DNA of 64,000 nt from Pseudomonas sp. CCI4.2 (GCF_034350045.1 NZ_CP133781.1:3954501-4018500); one strand, 5' to 3'. Counted from the stretch's first letter, positions 36,649-46,459 are shown. Notes: generated from the letters alone by a model not told the origin. Numbers and translations are program-made.

Positions 36649-38007
36649 ATGGCCTACGACTTTGACCTTTTTGTGATTGGTGCCGGTTCCGGCGGTGTAC
36701 GGGCGGCACGTTTTGCTGCGGGTTATGGCGGCCGAGTGGCGATTGCCGAGAGCCGCTATCTGGGCGGCACGTGCGTTAATGTCGGCTGCGTGCCGAAAAA
36801 ATTCCTGGTGTACGGGGCGCATTTCTCCGAAGACTTCGAGCAAGCCAAAAGCTACGGTTGGTCAGCCGGTGAGGCTGAGTTCGATTGGGCGACCCTGATC
36901 AGCAACAAAGATCGTGAGATTCACCGTCTTAACGAGATCTATCGCAGCTTGTTGACCAACAGCGGGGTGACCCTGCATGAAGGCCACGCCAAGCTGGTAG
37001 ATCCGCATCGGGTCCAAGTCAATGGCCAGACTTACAGCGCAGAACACATTTTGATTGCGACTGGCGGCTGGCCGCAGGTTCCGGAATTTCCGGGCAGTGA
37101 TCTGGCGATTACGTCCCAGGATGCATTTTTCCTCAATAAGCTCCCTAAACGTATTATGGTCGTCGGTGGCGGTTATATTGCGGTTGAGTTTGCGTCGATT
37201 TTCAATGGTTTAGGGGCCGACGTGACCCAGCTGTATCGCGGCGAGCTGTTCCTGCGTGGTTTTGATGATGCGGTTCGGGTTCATCTGAAACAGGAATTGG
37301 TGAAGCGCGGCATTGATCTGCAATTCAACTCAGACATCGAACGTATCGACAAAAATGACGATGGCAGCTTGCATGTGGTCCTTAAAGACGGTCGGCTGCT
37401 GACCACCGATTGCGTGTTCTACGCGACGGGCCGTCGACCTATGCTGGACAACCTCGGTCTCGAAAACGTTCAGGTAAAACTGAACAAGGCTGGCTTCATC
37501 GAAGTCGATGAGCTTTATCAAACCAGCGAACCGTCTATTCTGGCACTGGGCGACATCATTGGCGGTGTGCAGTTGACTCCGGTAGCGCTGGCTGAAGGCA
37601 CGGCGTTGGCGCGCCGGCTGTTCAAGCCAGAGCAGTATCGGCCGGTGGACTATCGTCATATCCCAACGGCGGTTTTCAGCTTGCCGAACATTGGCACGGT
37701 GGGTTTGACCGAAGAAGACGCTAAGAAAGCTGGTCACACGGTGGTGGTATTCGAAAGCCGCTTCCGCCCCATGAAGTTGTCGCTTACCCAGGATCAAGAG
37801 CGCACGCTGATGAAGTTGGTGGTCGATGCTGATACAGATCGGGTGCTCGGTTGTCATATGGTCGGGCCAGAGGCAGGTGAAATCATCCAAGGCCTAGCGA
37901 TTGCGTTGAAGGCGGGCGCAACCAAGCAGATTTTTGACGACACGATTGGCGTGCATCCGACCGCAGCCGAAGAGTTTGTCACGCTGCGCACACCGGTTGG
38001 CAGCTGA
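36649..38007 (+). CDS. gor: Glutathione-disulfide reductase Gor
   Basis: 452 residues. FAD site [14 protein letters not shown] (residues 11-24), redox pair CVNVGC (Cys42/Cys47), NADPH site [27 protein letters not shown] (about 172-198) and the C-terminal [11 protein letters not shown] with the active-site His-Glu pair. It reduces oxidised glutathione with NADPH. AAGGAGACAGCA gives a strong start. Neighbours galU and the kinase are separately transcribed. It fits with ahpCF and azoR in the redox-defence theme of the region. Confidence 0.95.
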   Translation: MAYDFDLFVIGAGSGGVRAARFAAGYGGRVAIAESRYLGGTCVNVGCVPKKFLVYGAHFSEDFEQAKSYGWSAGEAEFDWATLISNKDREIHRLNEIYRSLLTNSGVTLHEGHAKLVDPHRVQVNGQTYSAEHILIATGGWPQVPEFPGSDLAITSQDAFFLNKLPKRIMVVGGGYIAVEFASIFNGLGADVTQLYRGELFLRGFDDAVRVHLKQELVKRGIDLQFNSDIERIDKNDDGSLHVVLKDGRLLTTDCVFYATGRRPMLDNLGLENVQVKLNKAGFIEVDELYQTSEPSILALGDIIGGVQLTPVALAEGTALARRLFKPEQYRPVDYRHIPTAVFSLPNIGTVGLTEEDAKKAGHTVVVFESRFRPMKLSLTQDQERTLMKLVVDADTDRVLGCHMVGPEAGEIIQGLAIALKAGATKQIFDDTIGVHPTAAEEFVTLRTPVGS

Positions 38008-38091
38008 TTCAGCGGCCAACCGAGCATCACTCGATCACAGGGAAGTGGGTCGAGGCATAAATAAGAAATTTATAGGACGCGGGCCCATTTC

Positions 38092-41000
38092 TTGAACAAC
38101 CAAAACGTTTGGACGTCACTGCCTTGGTGTGAGCAGGATCGGCTTACCGCCCTTGCGCGGCTGGACATACTTGACACGCCCCCAGAGCGAACATTTGAAG
38201 AGCTTGCCAGCCTTGCGGCGTATCTGTGCGATGCGCCCATGGCGCAGATCAACCTGATCGACGTTGATCGGCAATGGTCCTTGGCACAATTCGGTCTGGC
38301 AGAGGGCGATCAACCCCTCGAGTATTCGTTGTGTGCCCATGCCATTCAGCAGGCGGACGGCATGATCATTGAAGATCTGTCGGCCGATCCCCGGTTTGCC
38401 AAGCATCCGCAGGTTGCTGGGGGTGCCCGGTTACGATTTTATGCCAGCGCCTTATTGGTTTCGCCCTATGGACCGTTGGGCGCGTTGTGTGTGCTCGATG
38501 TGCGCCCCCGGCATCTGTCCGAACGGCAGATAGCCGCCCTGGCGACATTGGCGAGTCAGGTGGTCAGTCAGTTGGAGCTGCGCCGTGCACTGGTCACTCA
38601 ACGTGAAAGCGAGGTTCGCCACCGGCAGCAACAAGCGCGCCAGGCGTTTTTGCTGCAGCTCAGCGATCGCTTGCACGACGCGGTGCGCGCTGAAGATGTG
38701 GTGTTCAATCTGGGCGAGAGCTTGGGCTCGACTCTGGAAATCCAGCGTATAGGTCATGGTCGCTTCGACGCGCAGGGCTTATTGACCATTGAGAGCGAAT
38801 GGCTAAAAAGCTCGGCGCGCAGCAGTCGTGGCTTTCATCAAATTGACGAATATGGCGAAGGTTTGTTCGAGCGCTTGACTCAAGGCGAGTTGATCGCCGT
38901 TGAGGATGTGTGCAGTGACCCGCGTACGGCCGCTGCCGCACAGCGTTACGCCGATTACAACGTTCGCAGCATATTGATTGCGCCCTTGGGCGATGACTTG
39001 GGTTTCAATGCACTGCTTTATATAAGCTCGGAGCAGCCGCGACAGTGGTCGCCCGAAGACATTGCTCTCGTACGTGAAGTGGTGGAGCGCACCCAGGCGG
39101 CGGATGAGCGAGCCAAAGCGCGCAACGCCCTGTTGGAAGCCGAGCAGCGGGTCAAGTTGGCGAACTCCATCGCTGCCGTGGGTGTCTGGGAGTACACCAT
39201 CAGCCGCAATCAACTGCACTTTGATAGCCAAGCGCGAATGATTGCCGAGCTGTCGCCTGAGCAGCTCGATCCAACGGTCGAAGATTTTCTGGTCGCCGTC
39301 CACGTCGAGGATCGAAGCGCCTTGGTGCAGGCTGTCGCGCAAGCACTGAGCGCTCGCTCTACCGGCGAAATCAGCCTCGATTTTCGAGTTCATCCGCGTG
39401 TCGATGGCTTGCCGAGCTGGCTGACGATCCGTGGGCGGCGGATGCAAGAGCGCGACGGTACTGTGCGTTTGATTGGGACCGCGCGAGACATTACGCTCGA
39501 ACGCAACGGTGAAGAAAATCTCCGCCGAATCAATGCGGTATTGGAAAGCCAGATCGTTGAGCGTGCATGTGCCGAGCGCTTTCAGGCGGCGTTGTTGATC
39601 CTGGGTGATCAATTACGCGAAAAAACCGGTTGTACGGAGATCCGACAGGCCGCGGCCAGAATTTTGGGCATGACACTGGGGATTGAGCGCGTCGCGTTTG
39701 CCACTGTTGACCTTGAACAAGACAGCATTGTCATTAAACGTGATTGGGTGCTGGGGGCAGTTCCAAGCCTTGTTGGTGTTTACAGCCTCAATAGTTTCGG
39801 CGCGTTATTTGACGCGATGCGCCGTGGCGAGGGCGTGGTCATCAACGACACTCAGCTGGATGCGCGTACCGCCCAAGGCGACGGTGAATGCCAGGCGCGT
39901 GGCATGCGAACGCTGATCAACATCCCGCTGCTCGAACAGGGTGTTATCACCACATTATTGATGTTGCACGGTGTGCAGCCGCGCATTTGGAGCGACGAAG
40001 AAGTCAGTTTTGTTCGTGATGTTGCCGAACGCAGCTGGGTTGCCATGGAGCGTTCACGTGCCGAGCGGGCACTGCGCGATAGCGAGCTGCAATTTCGCAC
40101 CTTGGCCGACAACATGAGTCAGTTGGCCTGGACCGCCGAGCCGTCCGGCAAAATCTATTGGTACAACAAGCGTTGGTATGACTATACCGGCACTTCGCTG
40201 GAAGCGATGTTGGCGTTGGGCTGGCGCTCGGTTCACGACCCTGCGCACTTTGACCGAGTCACTGCGCGGGTCAAGCATTGCTTCGCGACCGGGTCGGTGT
40301 GGGAAGATACGTTTCCCATGCGAGGCAGGGATGGTAACTACAGCTGGTTTCTGTCTCGGGCGCTGCCCATTCGAGACGGTTTGGGTCATGTCACGCATTG
40401 GCTGGGAACCCACACCGACATCACCGCTCAGGTTAACGCCGAAGAAGCCTTGCGTGAGCTCAATGACAGCCTCGAGCGGCGAGTGGCTGAGCGGACTCGC
40501 GAGATGGTCACGATCAACGAGTTGCTGCAAGTTGAGATGTCCGAGCGCGAAAGTGCCGAAGAGGCGTTGCGGCATGCGCAAAAAATGGACGCCATCGGTC
40601 AACTCACCGGCGGCATTGCCCATGACTTCAATAACATGCTCACCGGTGTGTTGGGTGCGCTGGATTTGATTCAACGGCGCGTCGCAGCAGGACGCGTGGC
40701 GGAGGTGGATCGCTATATCAACGCCGCAATGACCTCGGCCAATCGCGCGGCGTCCTTGACCCATCGACTGCTGGCGTTTGCCCGGCGTCAGTCGCTTAAC
40801 CCTCAAGCCGTGGACGTTAACCAGATGGTGATGTCGATGGAGGAATTGCTGCGACGCACCCTCGGCGAGAGCATCGAACTGTGCATCGACCTTCAACCCC
40901 GGTTGTGGCAAGCCAATACCGATGAGCATCAGCTGGAAAGTGCGTTGTTGAATCTGGTAATCAATGCCCGCGACGCCATGCCTGAGGGTGGTCGTCTGAC

Positions 41001-41733
41001 GGTCAGTTCCACGGTGGTTCATGTTGATATTCAGCGGGAAGCCATGGCTCCGGGCGAGTATGTTCTGCTCAGCGTCGAAGACAGTGGTTTTGGCATGTCG
41101 CCTGAGGTCATCCGGCGAGCATTTGATCCGTTCTTCACTACCAAGCCGATTGGGCAGGGTACGGGTCTGGGGCTGTCGATGGTCTATGGATTCGTCAAAC
41201 AAACCGGCGGCCACGTACAGATCGAAAGCGTGGTCCAAGAAGGCACCCGGATTCAGCTGTATCTTCCTTGCCATCTCGAGCAAGGGGCGCGCCATATCGC
41301 GGAGCCAGAGAGTCTCAGCGCTCCCCGGGCAGTGAGGGGCGAGCAAGTGCTGGTGGTCGAAGACGAGGTCGCGGTGCGCCTTCTGGTAATCGACGTGCTG
41401 CGCGAACTCGGTTATTCGACGCTTGAAGCCGGTGACAGCAAGACTGCGCTGCCGGTACTGCAAAGTGCGGAGCGTATCGATCTGCTGATCAGTGACGTAG
41501 GGTTGCCGGGGCTTAACGGTCGCCAGCTGGCGGAAATGGCTCGGCAATTCCGTCCGGACTTGCCCGTGTTGTTCATGACCGGTTACGCGCGAAACGCTGA
41601 AGTGCGGGCTGAGCTGCTCGATCCTGGTATGGACATACTGACCAAGCCCTTCAGTGTCGATGAGTTGGCGCTGAAAGTACGGTCGATGATCGGCGACACG
41701 CGGTGTGTGCCCGATGAAAGGCTTCCCGAATAA
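38092..41733 (+). CDS. Orphan hybrid sensor histidine kinase, GAF-GAF-PAS-GAF-PAS-HisKA-HATPase-REC
   Basis: 1213 residues from a TTG start; no ATG or GTG lies in frame between the upstream stop and residue 50, and AGGACGCGGG is a distant ribosome site. Order: GAF (about 22-165, DIDTPPE-type opening LDILDTPPERTFEELA), second GAF (about 180-330), PAS with PAC (about 345-480), third GAF (about 490-650), PAS (about 660-790), coiled coil, HisKA with the phospho-His at 844 (GGIAHDFNNMLTG), HATPase (NLVINARDAM, DSGFGMS, GTGLGLSMV) and REC (about 1084-1205) with acceptor Asp1135 (LLISDVGLPG). No membrane segment, so it senses cytosolic signals. No DNA-binding partner is adjacent. The final codons and stop lie in a REP arm. 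Confidence 0.93.
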   Translation: MNNQNVWTSLPWCEQDRLTALARLDILDTPPERTFEELASLAAYLCDAPMAQINLIDVDRQWSLAQFGLAEGDQPLEYSLCAHAIQQADGMIIEDLSADPRFAKHPQVAGGARLRFYASALLVSPYGPLGALCVLDVRPRHLSERQIAALATLASQVVSQLELRRALVTQRESEVRHRQQQARQAFLLQLSDRLHDAVRAEDVVFNLGESLGSTLEIQRIGHGRFDAQGLLTIESEWLKSSARSSRGFHQIDEYGEGLFERLTQGELIAVEDVCSDPRTAAAAQRYADYNVRSILIAPLGDDLGFNALLYISSEQPRQWSPEDIALVREVVERTQAADERAKARNALLEAEQRVKLANSIAAVGVWEYTISRNQLHFDSQARMIAELSPEQLDPTVEDFLVAVHVEDRSALVQAVAQALSARSTGEISLDFRVHPRVDGLPSWLTIRGRRMQERDGTVRLIGTARDITLERNGEENLRRINAVLESQIVERACAERFQAALLILGDQLREKTGCTEIRQAAARILGMTLGIERVAFATVDLEQDSIVIKRDWVLGAVPSLVGVYSLNSFGALFDAMRRGEGVVINDTQLDARTAQGDGECQARGMRTLINIPLLEQGVITTLLMLHGVQPRIWSDEEVSFVRDVAERSWVAMERSRAERALRDSELQFRTLADNMSQLAWTAEPSGKIYWYNKRWYDYTGTSLEAMLALGWRSVHDPAHFDRVTARVKHCFATGSVWEDTFPMRGRDGNYSWFLSRALPIRDGLGHVTHWLGTHTDITAQVNAEEALRELNDSLERRVAERTREMVTINELLQVEMSERESAEEALRHAQKMDAIGQLTGGIAHDFNNMLTGVLGALDLIQRRVAAGRVAEVDRYINAAMTSANRAASLTHRLLAFARRQSLNPQAVDVNQMVMSMEELLRRTLGESIELCIDLQPRLWQANTDEHQLESALLNLVINARDAMPEGGRLTVSSTVVHVDIQREAMAPGEYVLLSVEDSGFGMSPEVIRRAFDPFFTTKPIGQGTGLGLSMVYGFVKQTGGHVQIESVVQEGTRIQLYLPCHLEQGARHIAEPESLSAPRAVRGEQVLVVEDEVAVRLLVIDVLRELGYSTLEAGDSKTALPVLQSAERIDLLISDVGLPGLNGRQLAEMARQFRPDLPVLFMTGYARNAEVRAELLDPGMDILTKPFSVDELALKVRSMIGDTRCVPDERLPE

Positions 41734-41868
41734 AATCGGTCGGATTTTCTGTAGGAGCCAACGTGTTGGCGAGGGTCCTTTGGACCTGATCGCAGCCTTC
41801 GGCAGCTCCTACAGAAGTCTGTGCAGCGCCAAAATCCGTGGGACCGAATTTATTCGGGAAGGCTTCAG
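41720..41868. repeat. REP-like palindrome cluster, copy B
   Basis: An outer inverted pair, GGCTTCCCGAATAAAATCGG (from 41720) and CCGAATTTATTCGGGAAGGC (from 41846), encloses CTGTAGGAGC (41749-41758) and its exact complement GCTCCTACAG (41805-41814). Units are shared with copies A and C. The left arm contains the stop codon of the hybrid kinase (TAA at 41731-41733), an unusual overlap of coding sequence and REP. Confidence 0.85.
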
Positions 41869-41954
41869 TCCTGACACCCTGCAACCTCAAACTACCCAAA
41901 GTGCCACACAGTTTGCTGCGCGACAGCGCGGCGTCGAAGACGTGGCGGACTCTC

Positions 41955-42959
41955 CTACAGGGGTGTGGTTAGTTCGGGCTCTTTCTGCGTGGCAAGCAGC
42001 GCTGCGGACTCAAGGGCCAGTTGGGATTTGATCAGCTCTAGGTGCAATGTCTGATTGGCCTGCGCATGTTCATTCACGGTTTGCTTGAGTGCGCTGCTTT
42101 CATCCAGGGCCGCGCTCAAGCGCTCTTGCAGCAACGCGCACTGGGTGTGGGTGAGCTGGTACTGTTCGCCAAGTCTGGTCGTCTCGTGAGTCGCTTTTTT
42201 CAGCTGTTCCTGTTGCGCACTCAGCTCGCGCAACGTACTGCGTGTTTCGCTTAATAAACGTTCATTGTCTCGGTTTAGCTGAGTGATCTCCTCCTGCCGT
42301 ACCATCGCGGCCTGTTGCGCCTGGCGTATTTCCATCTGTACCTGCTGCCGTTGGCCTTCGTGACGACGCTGCTCCTGTTCGCGTTGCTCCTTGACTGAAT
42401 TGCGATAGTGCTCAAGTGCGTCGCGGGCATGCAGGTGCTTTTCTTCCAGCGAGCGAATTTGTCCATCCTTGTCCTGCAGGCGAATGTCTTGATCTAGCTG
42501 CGACTGAGTCAGGCGAGCGTTAGACGTCTGTTCGGCTTGCAACGCGGCGCTCGTACTGTCCAAGGCGAGGCTTTTTGCGTTCAGCTCAGCGGTCAGCGTA
42601 TTCAGTTGTCGCTCTTGGGTGCTGACATGCAACTGAGTCCTTGCCAATTCCTCTGACAATGTTTGCATCTGGTCGTCAAACACCGCCTGGGCCAGATGAA
42701 TGCGCTCTTGGGCCTGTTCCTTTAGTCGCTGAGCAAGACGACTCACCAACTCAGTCAGTTCATCACTGACCTGGGGGGCGGGGGCGGAGCTTTTGGACTC
42801 CTGCTCATCGAGTTCCTTCAAGTAGCGGTGAATGGTGGTTTTCGATCCGGTGTTGCCCATCTCGATACGCACCGCGTCAATGCTCGGATTTTCGCCGCGA
42901 GCGAGCAACGCCATGCGTGCCGTTTGAACCACTGCCTTATTGACTCCGCCGCGTGCCAT
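41955..42959 (-). CDS. KfrA-like DNA-binding coiled-coil protein
   Basis: 334 residues. Residues 1-50 (MARGGVNKAVVQTARMALL... NTGSKTTIHRYLKELDE) form the HTH of the KfrA N-terminal family (plasmid replication-region DNA-binding N-term); from about residue 70 to 320 the chain is almost uninterrupted coiled coil, rich in Gln/Glu/Leu. KfrA proteins are plasmid-encoded, autorepressing, multimeric DNA binders thought to aid plasmid partition. AGGAG with a 6-base spacer precedes the ATG. Being chromosomal and divergent from a tyrosine recombinase, it probably regulates or organises that recombinase or its sites (inference). Confidence 0.85.
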   Translation of the reverse strand: MARGGVNKAVVQTARMALLARGENPSIDAVRIEMGNTGSKTTIHRYLKELDEQESKSSAPAPQVSDELTELVSRLAQRLKEQAQERIHLAQAVFDDQMQTLSEELARTQLHVSTQERQLNTLTAELNAKSLALDSTSAALQAEQTSNARLTQSQLDQDIRLQDKDGQIRSLEEKHLHARDALEHYRNSVKEQREQEQRRHEGQRQQVQMEIRQAQQAAMVRQEEITQLNRDNERLLSETRSTLRELSAQQEQLKKATHETTRLGEQYQLTHTQCALLQERLSAALDESSALKQTVNEHAQANQTLHLELIKSQLALESAALLATQKEPELTTPL

Positions 42960-42986
42960 GCATTGCTCCTACGATTTCGTACTGTG

Positions 42987-43009
42987 GTATGTACACTGTA
43001 ATTACATAC
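42987..43009. promoter_or_regulatory. Inverted repeat 1 between KfrA-like and recombinase genes
   Basis: GTATGTA (42987-42993) and TACATAC (43003-43009) form a perfect 7-bp dyad with a 9-base spacer, about 30 bases from the KfrA-like start. It may be its autoregulatory operator. Confidence 0.5.
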
Positions 43010-43049
43010 TATAAGTTTGGCAATTACGTTCTAAAATTAACGAAAATAC

Positions 43050-43078
43050 ACACGGGATATACTGGTATTATCCCGTGT
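43050..43078. promoter_or_regulatory. Inverted repeat 2 between KfrA-like and recombinase genes
   Basis: ACACGGGATA (43050-43059) and TATCCCGTGT (43069-43078) form a perfect 10-bp dyad with a 9-base spacer that itself contains ATAC/GTAT. Arm length and spacing fit a tyrosine recombinase core site as well as a repressor operator. It lies 58 bases before the recombinase ATG. Confidence 0.6.
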
Positions 43079-43135
43079 CATTTACGGAAACCAATTTTAT
43101 AAGGTGGTTTTCAGTACACAACGGGCGCGCTTGGC

Positions 43136-44095
43136 ATGTATGACTTGGACCGCTACCTGATCGCTGCTACTCGTGACAACACGCAGCGCAGCTATCGGGC
43201 GGCCATTGAGCATTTTGAAGTGACATGGGGCGGCTTCCTGCCCGCGACCAGCGACTGCGTCGCCCGTTACTTGGTCGCGTTCGCTGGCGTGTTGTCGATT
43301 AACACCTTGAAGTTGCGTTTGTCGGCCTTGGCGCAATGGCACAACAGCCAGGGATTTGCTGATCCGACCAAGGCGCCAGTGGTGCGCAAGGTGTTCAAGG
43401 GCATTCGGGCCCTGCACCCCGCGCAGGAGAAGCAGGCCGAGCCTTTGGAGTTGCAGCATCTGGAGCAGGTGATCGCAATGCTTGATCGAGAGGGTGCGCA
43501 AGCGCTTGTCGATCACGATCAACCGGCGTTGTTGCGTTGCCGTCGCAACACTGCCCTGATTTTGTTGGGCTTTTGGCGGGGGTTTCGCAGCGATGAGTTG
43601 TGCCGGCTAGACATCGAGCACGTTCAAGCGATTGCCGGCTCGGGCATCAGCCTGTATCTGCCGCGCAGCAAAAGTGATCGCGACAACCTCGGCAGAACCT
43701 ACCAAACGCCAGCGCTGCAGCGCTTGTGCCCGGTGCAGGCCTATATCGAATGGGTCAACTGTGCGGCGCTGGTGCGTGGGCCTGTGTTCAGGGCCATTGA
43801 TCGCTGGGGCAATCTGGGGGAGGAGGGCTTGCACGCCAACAGCATTATTCCGCTGCTACGCCAGGCGCTGGAGCGTGCGGGCCTTCCTTCCGAGCAGTAC
43901 ACCAGTCATTCATTGCGCCGAGGCTTTGCCACGTGGGCCCATCAGAGCGGTTGGGACTTGAAATCGCTGATGACCTACGTCGGCTGGAAGGACATGAAAT
44001 CGGCCTTGCGCTACATCGAAGCCACGCCGTTTAAGACGCTGAATGACCTCACACAGCTGTCACAGATTTCTTCTATTAATAGAGATCTCTTATAG
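43136..44095 (+). CDS. Tyrosine-family site-specific recombinase
   Basis: 319 residues. An N-terminal SAM-like core-binding domain (residues 1-95) precedes the catalytic domain. Catalytic residues: Arg in GFWRGFRSDELCRL (about 149), Lys in PRSKSDRDN (about 179), His-x-x-Arg in TSHSLRRGFA (about 261-264), a Gly-Trp in place of Gly-His in YVGWKDM (about 284), and nucleophile Tyr in ALRYIEA (about 294). So all key positions are present. It lacks prophage or IS neighbours. The gene ends close to ahpC with an AT-rich palindrome at its stop. Weak ribosome site. Confidence 0.9.
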   Translation: MYDLDRYLIAATRDNTQRSYRAAIEHFEVTWGGFLPATSDCVARYLVAFAGVLSINTLKLRLSALAQWHNSQGFADPTKAPVVRKVFKGIRALHPAQEKQAEPLELQHLEQVIAMLDREGAQALVDHDQPALLRCRRNTALILLGFWRGFRSDELCRLDIEHVQAIAGSGISLYLPRSKSDRDNLGRTYQTPALQRLCPVQAYIEWVNCAALVRGPVFRAIDRWGNLGEEGLHANSIIPLLRQALERAGLPSEQYTSHSLRRGFATWAHQSGWDLKSLMTYVGWKDMKSALRYIEATPFKTLNDLTQLSQISSINRDLL

Positions 44096-44197
44096 TGAAA
44101 GGTAATCAGCAGCATGAGGTTTGCCAATGAGCCTATATCGCTGATTATGCGTAAGATCCACTTCATTAGCTTTTCCCAACCATCAGGAGATTCACCG

Positions 44198-44761
44198 ATG
44201 CCTATCATCAACAGCCACGTCAAACCATTTAAAGCCACGGCGTTCGTCAACAACGAATTCGTTGAAGTCTCGGAAGCCAACCTGAAAGGCAAATGGTCTG
44301 TCGTTTTCTTCTACCCGGCTGACTTCACCTTCGTTTGCCCTACCGAATTGGGCGACCTGGCTGACAACTATGCTGCGTTCAGGAAACTGGGCGTTGAGAT
44401 CTACGGTGTGTCCACCGACACCCACTTCGCTCACAAAGCCTGGCACGATACTTCCGACGTGATCGGCAAAGTCACCTTTCCACTGATCGGCGACCCGACT
44501 CACGTGATCTCCCGCAACTTCGACGTGTTGATCGAAGAAGCAGGACTGGCTGACCGTGGCACCTTCGTGATCAACCCAGAAGGTCAGATCAAAATCGTTG
44601 AACTGAACGATGGCGGCGTCGGCCGTGACGCTTCTGAGCTGCTGCGCAAAGTTAAAGCCGCTCAATACGTCGCTGCTCACCCAGGCGAAGTTTGCCCAGC
44701 TAAATGGAAAGAAGGCGAAGCCACTCTGGCCCCGTCGTTGGACCTGGTTGGCAAGATCTAA
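44198..44761 (+). CDS. ahpC: Alkyl hydroperoxide reductase subunit C (2-Cys peroxiredoxin)
   Basis: 187 residues from ATG 44198 (AGGAGATTCACCG upstream). Peroxidatic Cys47 is in [12 protein letters not shown] and resolving Cys166 in GEVCPAKW; together with Thr44 and the Arg of the active site this is the typical AhpC. It reduces H2O2, alkyl peroxides and peroxynitrite and is recycled by AhpF, encoded next. Expected OxyR control in Pseudomonas could not be confirmed by a good OxyR site. Readthrough to ahpF crosses a hairpin. Confidence 0.97.
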   Translation: MPIINSHVKPFKATAFVNNEFVEVSEANLKGKWSVVFFYPADFTFVCPTELGDLADNYAAFRKLGVEIYGVSTDTHFAHKAWHDTSDVIGKVTFPLIGDPTHVISRNFDVLIEEAGLADRGTFVINPEGQIKIVELNDGGVGRDASELLRKVKAAQYVAAHPGEVCPAKWKEGEATLAPSLDLVGKI

Positions 44762-44831
44762 GTCGACATGCATCGGCTGGGGGCCATGGGCTCTGCTTTT
44801 AAGCACTAAGTAAACCGCATCGCCCCCAAAA

Positions 44832-44860
44832 AACGCCCGGGCGACTATCGCTCGGGCGTT
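44832..44860 (+). terminator. Terminator/attenuator between ahpC and ahpF
   Basis: AACGCCCGGGCG (44832-44843) pairs with CGCTCGGGCGTT (44849-44860), 12 bp with one G-T, loop ACTAT, followed by GTTTTTTC. It should lower transcription of ahpF relative to ahpC. Confidence 0.9.
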
Positions 44861-44896
44861 GTTTTTTCTACCGAATCAAAAAAAGGAAATCGCGCC

Positions 44897-46459
44897 ATGT
44901 TGGACGCCAATCTTAACGCCCAGTTGAAATCGTACCTGGAACGGGTTACCCGCCCAATCGAGATCGTTGCGTCCCTTGATGACGGCGCGAAATCTCAAGA
45001 AATGCTGGAGCTGCTTAAAGAAGTCGCCAGCCTTTCGACTTTTATTACGCTTAAAGACAACGGCTCCGATGTGCGTACTCCATCGTTCTCGCTGGACAGC
45101 CCAGGGCAAAACATCAGCCTGCGTTTCGCCGGCATCCCTATGGGTCACGAATTCACCTCGCTGGTATTGGCGCTGCTGCAAGTCGGCGGCTACCCCTCCA
45201 AGGCCAGCGCGGACGCCATTGAACAGGCGAAATCGCTGAAGGGCGATTTCACCTTCGAAACATACTTCTCCCAGTCGTGTCAGAACTGCCCGGATGTTGT
45301 TCAGGCGGTAAACCTGATGGCCGTGCTCAACCCGAACATCAAACACATCGCTATTGACGGTGCGTTGTTCCAGGCTGAAGTGACTGACCGTCAGATCATG
45401 TCGGTGCCTAGCGTCTACCTCAACGGCGAGCTGTTCGGCCAGGGTCGCATGGGCCTGGAAGAAATTCTGGCCAAAATCGACACCAGTGCTGGTGATCGTC
45501 AGGCAGAAAAGCTCAACGCCAAAGACGCCTTCGATGTACTGGTCGTCGGCGGCGGCCCAGCGGGTTCAGCCGCTGCGATCTACGCGGCACGTAAGGGTAT
45601 TCGCACCGGCGTCGCGGCGGAGCGTTTTGGCGGTCAGGTGCTCGACACCATGGCCATCGAAAACTTTATCTCAGTTCAGCACACTGAAGGTCCGAAACTG
45701 GCCGTTGCGCTGGAAGAACACGTCAAGCAGTACGAAGTCGACATCATGAATCTGCAGCGCGCAGATCAGTTGATCCCAGGCAAGGCGGGCGAGCTGCACG
45801 AAGTGAAATTCGCCAGCGGGGCCTCCCTCAAAGCCCGTACGGTGATTATTGCGACAGGTGCAAGATGGCGCGAAATGAACGTGCCGGGCGAGCAGCAATA
45901 CCGGAACAAGGGCGTAGCGTATTGCCCGCACTGCGACGGTCCGCTGTTCAAGGGCAAACGTGTTGCGGTCATCGGCGGCGGAAACTCCGGCGTCGAAGCA
46001 GCAATCGACCTGGCCGGTATCGTCAAGCACGTCACCCTGCTGGAATTCGACGTGCAACTGCGCGCCGATGCGGTATTGCAGCGCAAGTTGTTGAGCCTGC
46101 CGAACGTCACCGTCATCACCAATGCACTCACCACAGAAGCGCTGGGCGATGGCCAGAAAGTTAACGGTCTGCGCTACAAAAACCGTTTGAACGACGAAGA
46201 GATTGCCATCGACCTGGAAGGCATCTTTGTTCAGATCGGCTTGCTGCCTAACACCGACTGGCTCAAAGGCACCATTGAGTTGTCACCGCGCGGCGAGATC
46301 ATTGTGGATTCCCGTGGCGAGACCTCGATTCCCGGCGTCTTCGCCGCTGGCGACGTCACCACCGTACCGTTTAAACAGATCATTATTGCCTTGGGCGAGG
46401 GTGCCAAGGCATCGCTAAGCGCATTTGATCACTTGATTCGCACGTCAGCGCCAGAGTAA
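44897..46459 (+). CDS. ahpF: Alkyl hydroperoxide reductase subunit F
   Basis: 520 residues. Two N-terminal thioredoxin-like folds carry the redox pair Cys128/Cys131 (SCQNCPDV); the C-terminal thioredoxin-reductase-like part has FAD site [19 protein letters not shown], redox pair Cys343/Cys346 (YCPHCDG) and NAD(P)H site [16 protein letters not shown]. It transfers electrons from NADH to AhpC. AAAAGGAAATCGCGCC precedes the ATG. A terminator follows at 46488. Confidence 0.97.
   Translation: MLDANLNAQLKSYLERVTRPIEIVASLDDGAKSQEMLELLKEVASLSTFITLKDNGSDVRTPSFSLDSPGQNISLRFAGIPMGHEFTSLVLALLQVGGYPSKASADAIEQAKSLKGDFTFETYFSQSCQNCPDVVQAVNLMAVLNPNIKHIAIDGALFQAEVTDRQIMSVPSVYLNGELFGQGRMGLEEILAKIDTSAGDRQAEKLNAKDAFDVLVVGGGPAGSAAAIYAARKGIRTGVAAERFGGQVLDTMAIENFISVQHTEGPKLAVALEEHVKQYEVDIMNLQRADQLIPGKAGELHEVKFASGASLKARTVIIATGARWREMNVPGEQQYRNKGVAYCPHCDGPLFKGKRVAVIGGGNSGVEAAIDLAGIVKHVTLLEFDVQLRADAVLQRKLLSLPNVTVITNALTTEALGDGQKVNGLRYKNRLNDEEIAIDLEGIFVQIGLLPNTDWLKGTIELSPRGEIIVDSRGETSIPGVFAAGDVTTVPFKQIIIALGEGAKASLSAFDHLIRTSAPE

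Noticed and set aside
43136-44095. Prophage, integron or genomic-island integrase.
   Set aside because: No tRNA, attC array, phage structural gene or direct-repeat att pair was found on either side within the window; the only partner is the KfrA-like gene.
44076-44115. Possible OxyR site upstream of ahpC (ATAG and TTAT quarter sites with 7-base spacing at 44079-44093).
   Set aside because: Only the first two of four quarter sites agree with ATAG-N7-CTAT-N7-ATAG-N7-CTAT; the other two (GGTA, GCAT) do not, and the palindrome overlaps the recombinase stop codon.
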